DNA from: Montifringilla adamsi
Taxonomy: Eukaryota; Chordata; Aves; Passeriformes; Passeridae
Assembly (NCBI GenBank): GCA_017590115.1
Contig: JAGGNK010003335.1
Span: 1,364,001-1,428,000 of the forward strand
Direction of reading: 5' to 3'
DNA: 64,000 nt
This document shows positions 58,280-64,000 of this stretch, one piece after another. The notes below the pieces were generated by a model that was not told the origin of the DNA, ran no database searches, and worked only from the letters and a program-made list of their open reading frames with translations. The first letter of the stretch is position 1. Each line of letters starts with the position of its first letter. A program made the position numbers and the translations under genes.

Positions 58280-58770
58280 GCTACAATACTGATACTCCCA
58301 CCACAGGCCTCATACATATGCATGATATGAGACCACCACGTGGGAGAAGCAATATGAGCAGGGGGGAGAGAAAATGAATATTGATAAAACATGTCACAAA
58401 CTGTGAACAGCCCACAGGAAATATCTAATCTCGGTGGGTGTGCTTAACTGAGACAGATTAAAATCTAAATCCATGCAGCTGATAATGTTTTTATCTTGAA
58501 AGGTCAACTGGGTATTTGACACTCCTGGTCTGACCAGGAACCTTTGTAAAAGACATTGGGGAGGGTGTCTTCCATACATTTTATTTAGAATGGACATTTA
58601 TGACTGGTCGTTGACCTTGGGATTCCATTAGCAGTAATGAAGGGCAGCAGTAATGCCTTGAGCCGAGCACAGCAAATGATGCATAATACGCAGATGAGAG
58701 CTCCACGCTGGGCTGGGCTGTCCCACGGCGCTGTCCCTGCATTCCTGGTTCCAGGAGGATAAAAGGAAGC
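58280..58770. promoter_or_regulatory. Candidate conserved block with E-box and nuclear-receptor-like words
   Basis: The block contains 'accaccacgtggga' (CACGTG E-box about 58336-58341), 'gataaaacatgtcac', 'cagattaaaatc', 'gatgcataatacgcag' and 'ggtcgttgaccttggga', the last including a TGACCTTG-type half-site near 58611-58618. Six CpGs fall between 58600 and 58735. There is no repeat and no convincing coding frame. Function is inferred from texture only. Confidence 0.3.
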
Positions 58771-59123
58771 AGTTAGTGACACTAAAAACAGTGGCACTGC
58801 GTTGGAAATATTTTTAGTTTACAGTGTGTTGCAGTTGTGCTTTTTTGTTTCCCTTCTTCCCTTCTCTCCCTTTTCTGCTTTCTCTCTTTGGAAAACAGAA
58901 GACAGAGTTTCTAATTCTCTACAGAAAGGAGGACAAACTCTGCCTGCCTGCTCACATATGAGTTCAGTTGAGGGCTGTCAGAAAGATGTATTACCAAGTA
59001 CAACAAAATATTTCTAGAGTGCCCTTACATGAAAATGTTTTAAACTCCATTTATTTGTAGAGTTTCTGACTGGCTCTGGGTGACATTCATTGTACCACAA
59101 GCACAAGTGTTGAAGGATCAACA
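58771..59123. other. Non-coding stretch, nothing assigned
   Basis: A 71-codon frame (58802-59017) begins in a T/C-rich tract and is unrecognised. Confidence 0.5.
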
Positions 59124-59205
59124 ATCACAGAATGATTTGTGTTGGAAGGGAACTTAAGATCCTGTAGTTCAAACCTTCTGCCACAGGCAGGGACATCTCC
59201 AAGCT
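59124..59205 (-). mobile_element. CR1 LINE 3'-end fragment, antisense
   Basis: 'aatcacagaatgatttgtg', 'ttggaagggaacttaagatc', 'tgtagttcaaacc' and 'ctgccacaggcagggaca' are the reverse complement of the CR1 3' terminus. After 'agggaca' the match decays, with only 'aagctcaacc' reminiscent of CR1, so the remainder has a deletion or strong divergence. It is a short dead fragment. Confidence 0.85.
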
Positions 59206-62094
59206 CAACCAATCCACCCCAGGGAGCAGGAATTCAAGCAAAGGTGCCAAGGAGGAGCTCAAACTGAAATATAAAGTATGCCGGAGACAGAAGCAGGGAA
59301 AGGTGACCTGAGAGGAATCACAGATACTGTCTGTGTGTGTGGGATGGGACTGAGGAAATCATCCTTGTGGCTCTCGTTGTTCTTGTTCCTCTTTGGTGGG
59401 ACTTGAGACTGGTTAGAGCCCAGAGAACTACAGGAGGAAGTGAAATCAGCTTCCTAATTCTATGACTTCCCCATCCCCGTGACGTTGTTTATTTTCTGAT
59501 AATGAGAAGTCACAAGTTAAACACAACATCAGCAATAATCAGGCTGGCTCATATATGATGAAAACACAAGAAAAAAAAAACCTAAATCATATTCTGAGCT
59601 GCAGACATTCAATTTATGGTAATGGTCACTGAGAATAGAATATTGCACTCCTTATTTGTCATCATAGTTGGATTTGACCTGAGACAATTTTTAATTCTCT
59701 GGATTTTTTTCCCTATTCCAAATTAATTTATTATTGATGTGAGAGAATTTGTATGTTTGTAGGGCATGGGTGTGGTCTTTTTGTTCTTACTGGTTTCTCA
59801 TACAATCAAGTATTTTCAATATGTCCCAGAACATGAAATTTCACTTATTTAATATCAGCTTAGTAAAAATATGTATAACTGCATATATTTCAAAGAATAT
59901 TTTCTAGATAATACTTCAGTCTAATCTTCCTTGAAAGGATATAAAGAACTAATACTAACTTTGAGATTGTGAGCTGCTCTTGAGTTGTGAAGAACAAATG
60001 AAGTTATGACTTTCACATTTGAGTGACTTTTATTAATTGTCCCTACTGTCTGCACTTGGATATTATTTGCCTAGAGAAAATAGCTCAGCAAAAATTTGTT
60101 TAGCCTAAAATACTAATAAATTGCATAGTTTTATCCAGTTCACCTTAAACCACTGATTTTTCTTTCCATCCTTATTATGCAAGTTGTTTATAAAATAACA
60201 AATTTTTGATAAATCACTAGAAGACCCAAACAATTGGCATTGTCAGCAAATTAAAACCATAAAGATAGCAGGCATTGAGGCTTTAGAGAGTATAATGTTT
60301 TCTTACTGGAATAGGTTGCAAATAAAAACAATAAAAGTTGACCACTGAGCCGTGGCAATGTTGGCAGAAGGATGGAGGTTTTAAAGGTCATATTGGATAA
60401 ATCTTATTTTTAAATATAAAGTCACCTGAAAATCATACATTTCCTTGGGAAAAGAAAGTTTGCCTTTGGAAATGAGGCTTGCAAACCTTTGTCATTGCAC
60501 CAAGCTGAAAAAGCAATTTGGAACCCCCTACAGACTCATATTTTCCCTTTCAAAACAAAAGGAGAGAAAAGAAAAGCTGCCACCACCCAAGCAGTAAACT
60601 GCACCCATGGTCTGTTCTCCAGTGGTTGCCACCAAAAAACCCTTTTACTGAGTCAGAAGGATCATTTCTGCTTTTTTTGGGAGGCTTTGGAGCATTGCTG
60701 GTGGATGGGCTTTGCTCCCAGCCAGATGTTGTTGGCTTGTCCCATGGCAGAGCTGGGATTTTGAGGAGCAGCATCCCTGTAGGGTTTGGGGTGCCCTGAG
60801 CACAGTGTGGAGCCAGCCCCCCCTTAGGACAAGCTCACCTGCTTTAGGGAGGGGTCACTGACAAGATCCATGGAAGAAAGTGTGAGGAGACAGGAGCAAA
60901 AGGCAAATCTTGACCTCTTCTTCCCCACTGAACCAGAACGTCGCACCTCAACCATCTATAAAGACCTTGCTCTAAATTAGGTGCAACTTTTTTCATGTCT
61001 TGTCTTGTGGGAGGAGCTAGCTGAACCTTTTCAAATCTGAGCCTGCTGAAGGCATCTGAAGAACCCTTTTCTACTCACAAACAAGTTTCTGAAGAGAACA
61101 GTCTGGTAACCACTTCATGTATCTGTTTAGTATTTTGCCTTTAATGCATGTTGCAAAAAATTTTGAACTTCAAGGTCCCCTGCTCACTAATGCAAGCGGG
61201 GTTCTTCTGGGCTGGCACTTCTGACTCTGGATCAAGTCCTGAAAGTTCCCATTTGAAAGGAAAATAAATGTTCCCTAGGTTCAGCTATGCTGTGCTGGTG
61301 TTGGGGTGTGAGGCAGAATGGATTCACTTTGGCACAGGTAGGCAAGAGTTGTTACCATGTTATACAGAGAGAAACTCTGACTTTTTGTCTCACCAAACCT
61401 TCCAGAAAGGTGGACCATGCTGGGTACTCTGCTTTTTTTTCAGTATTACCAAGCATTAATCAATCCCTTATCCAACAGACACTGGCTGTATGCATCCTTT
61501 GGTCACTTCATCCTAGCTGATTTCATTAACAATAAAATATTTAGTATTCCTTTCACACTAAAAATATTTTATTCATTTTAGACAATATTTATAACATATT
61601 TTCTCTTTTAGCCTACAGAATGGTACTTAAGTGAAAGTTCTAGCATGACATACTAAAAATTGGTTTGTTACTGTGACTATTTTCTGCATAATTGCATACT
61701 TAGATTTGAAGAAACATCTTTTGTGTTTTAAATATATTGACAAAATAGATACTATATATACTCTCTAAGTATTTGCTCTTGACGTGTGTTTTTAATAATA
61801 CTATGACATTTAAGTGAAAAGTAACTCTTCATCTTGTAAAACTTAAAACAACAACTAATTAAAGCAGTAGTTCTGTTTTATTTGAAGGACAATTATTTCT
61901 TTTGGAATGTGTTGCAAGCCTTGGTTTAAAGTAAATGAACAGTGTTTTCTGTTTATAAAATGGAAGTGTTGCATTCTGAGGTCCTAATTGGAAGGTCACT
62001 GCAGCAGCTGGGGCGTGGTGTGAGCAGTGGTGCTCCGGGAGCCCAGGGACAGCCAGGGGAGCTCCTGTGAGCGGGTTAATTTGGGGGTTTTTTG
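59206..62094. other. Non-coding stretch, nothing assigned
   Basis: Three overlapping frames at 60489-60799 (91 and 93 codons on +, 74 on -) and two at 61268-61520 are unrecognised. The sequence from 59500 to 60480 and 61520 to 61880 is strongly A+T-rich. Confidence 0.55.
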
Positions 62095-62119
62095 TTTTTT
62101 TTTTTTTTTTTTTTTTTTT
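62095..62119 (+). repeat. Poly-T tract of 25 bases
   Basis: A pure T25 run follows 'gggggttttttg'. It accounts for the lysine run in the 95-codon minus-strand frame at 61859-62146, which is an artefact. Confidence 0.9.
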
Positions 62120-62370
62120 AATTAAATATATTTCTGATGCCTTCAATTAAGCTGGAGTACTATAAAGCACCAAAATGTGGAGAAGCTTCTCTAGAAAATA
62201 TTTTCTGACACTTCTGCAGGACAGTGGTGCTACAGCAAAGCTGGGTTTTCTGCAGCTTGTCATTCTCAGAAAATGCTGCCTTTGAGATACTGCTTAAAAT
62301 ATGAAAGTATCCAAGCAGCTGAGTTTTGTGTTTCCATTTGAATCGTCAAAAGAATCCTGTGACTTTTTTT

Positions 62371-62391
62371 TTATTATTATTATTATTATTA
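62371..62391 (+). repeat. (TTA)n microsatellite, about seven units
   Basis: A short trinucleotide array is preceded by T9 and followed by A-rich sequence. It produces the leucine run in the + frame at 62326-62574. Confidence 0.9.
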
Positions 62392-63888
62392 AAAAGAAAA
62401 AAAATCGTGAGCAACTTCTTCAGTAATGAGAAAATCTGCTCATTAGGGTGTTCCAGCTTTGATTCTGTAGTTTCTGTGATTTGGAGTCAGATACCCAAAA
62501 CTTCAGTCTCATTAACACTGAGGAAAAAACAATCTTTTTCTCAAGTGATTGGCTCTAATCAGTCAAACATTTAAATAGCCTAATATCACTTCCCTGTTAA
62601 GGATGACTTTTGTTTTGGTTCTGCATAAAGTCTTTTGATTAAATTCTTTTCTTTAAATCCATGAATGTCTCTGTTCATCCTTTTCCAGGAAGACCACAGC
62701 ACATTTTATAACAAAGTTATAAAGTTGTGTACCTGGTTTAGAATGAGTACCAAGAAGAAAAATTAAATTTATTCTCTCTTAACCAATCAAATTCTCCCAT
62801 TCTTCATACATCATATTATTCATAAACATATTCTTGCACTTAAGCAGTTGTAAGGGGTTCAGCTTTGCTTTGCATTATTGCTTGAGGTAAAACTAGTCCT
62901 GCTTTTCATTTTTAGTGGATGAAAAACTTGGAAAATAAATGCCTTTTAAAAAATTGTATATATCCCAGCAATTTGTTATACAGTTTCTTTGCTTCATGGA
63001 TTCTGCTGTTCCCTAGGAAAACTAAGATTTAAAGTTATCATGTAGATACTGCTGTCTCTAATAGTGATGTAATGAGATGTCACACCTGCCAGCAATATTT
63101 TATATAAAATAGTGTTAAATGATGTCAAAAGTAAAAATTTAATAGTTTTTATTTAAATAAAAAATATTACTTTTTCATCTGCCATTTCACAATTGACCGT
63201 GAGAATGAAATTTAGGTATAAAAGAGAAAGGGGGGATATTCTGAGAATGTATGGTGAGGTAACAAACCAATTTAATGTCAGTGCAAAAAAAGGGGGAAAA
63301 TGCAGTTCTGAATGTTGAGAGAAGAACAGGGTCCACATCCACACTCCTGTAATGAAGAGACTCATGAAGAGTCACAGCAGACAAACCAAGTGGGAAAGCT
63401 TTGACTTTTTTGGTTTTTAGGCTATCAGCTGGCTGGAATGGGTAATTTTTTCCTGAAGTGTAGTTTAGTAGTTATAAATTTAACAATATGTAATGAATTG
63501 GTATTTCTTTAGCCCAGCCTACCCACTGCTGCAGTAAAAGATGGAAAGCTCCACTGGAATTTTCAGGAGGTAACCAAACACTCTAAGTGAAATGATGCCA
63601 TTCCAGCAGAAAGCATTTGGTTTAGTTCACCTATGTGGAGAAAACAGTGGGTACCAGAATCAAATCAGAAGTTACTTTCTATTTTATTTAAATAGTAACA
63701 CTTCAGTATGTGACAATCATTGCCATAAATACAGCAAATTCTGCTCATGTTAGCTGAAAAATCAGTTCATGTCCTAGATATTTGTAAAATAATGGGGAGA
63801 GGTAGGATAAGGCTTGTACAAATTATTCCTCCTCTTCTTTCTGGACATTTCAGCTCTTGTTCTTGAGGTTGTTTTTTTTAAACCTAAC
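62392..63888. other. A+T-rich non-coding stretch
   Basis: No supported feature is present. A good acceptor-like tract ('ttcctcctcttctttctgg' then 'acatttcag') lies at about 63825-63853, but both downstream open frames are short and unrecognised. Confidence 0.5.
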
Positions 63889-63912
63889 AAACTCCTTTAT
63901 ATCAAGGAGTTT
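63889..63912. repeat. 9-bp inverted repeat with 6-base loop
   Basis: 'aaactcctt' and 'aaggagttt' are exact reverse complements around 'tatatc'. A small hairpin is possible; there is no terminal T run to suggest a terminator, and none is expected in this genome type. Confidence 0.6.
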
Positions 63913-64000
63913 ATCCTTCACTGTCACAGATGCTGGCATGGAATTCAGCGAAAGAAATCGATTTAATGTTTTGATAAAGGAGAAAAATTAGGTTGGCTTT

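Overview
This window looks like non-coding vertebrate nuclear DNA, most probably from a bird. Three truncated CR1-type LINE 3' ends are recognisable: + strand at about 51912-52240, + strand at 55984-56104, and - strand at 59124-59205. They carry the usual avian CR1 3' wording, such as 'ggtcttttcc' followed by a pyrimidine-rich tail and 'ttctgtgattctg'. I saw no L1, Alu or other mammalian repeat. Interspersed repeats are sparse, the DNA is mostly A+T-rich and CpG is rare except in a few islands. This fits an avian gene desert or one very long intron. A crocodilian or turtle cannot be excluded from CR1 alone.

I could assign no protein-coding gene. The open frames on both strands are about as long as chance allows at this composition, or come from minisatellite or GC-rich sequence, and none matches a family I know. 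One short segment (54804-54971) has an acidic, exon-like reading between plausible splice sites and is listed as a weak candidate. No tRNA, rRNA, CRISPR array or complete mobile element was seen.

Layout. 1-9.8 kb is plain non-coding DNA with a diverged direct duplication (1629-1772 and 2400-2552) and a GAAT microsatellite. 9.8-17.3 kb holds a G-quadruplex motif, a 25-bp perfect palindrome, two 101-bp direct repeats, a 49-bp inverted pair that is almost identical across 4.4 kb, a CTCF-like site and long T runs. 17.3-37.3 kb is largely featureless apart from two minisatellites. 37.3-39.8 kb is the most distinctive part: a GC-rich stretch leads into a CpG-dense block that contains paired GGATTA sites and other developmental-enhancer-like words, and ends near a 15-bp perfect hairpin. 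39.8-51.4 kb is A+T-rich with one possible regulatory block. 51.4-59.2 kb has three further enhancer-like blocks, the three CR1 pieces and the possible exon. 59.2-64 kb has simple repeats only.

The most reasonable overall reading is a regulatory landscape around, or inside, a developmental gene lying mostly outside the window. That is inference; conservation across species would be the deciding test.
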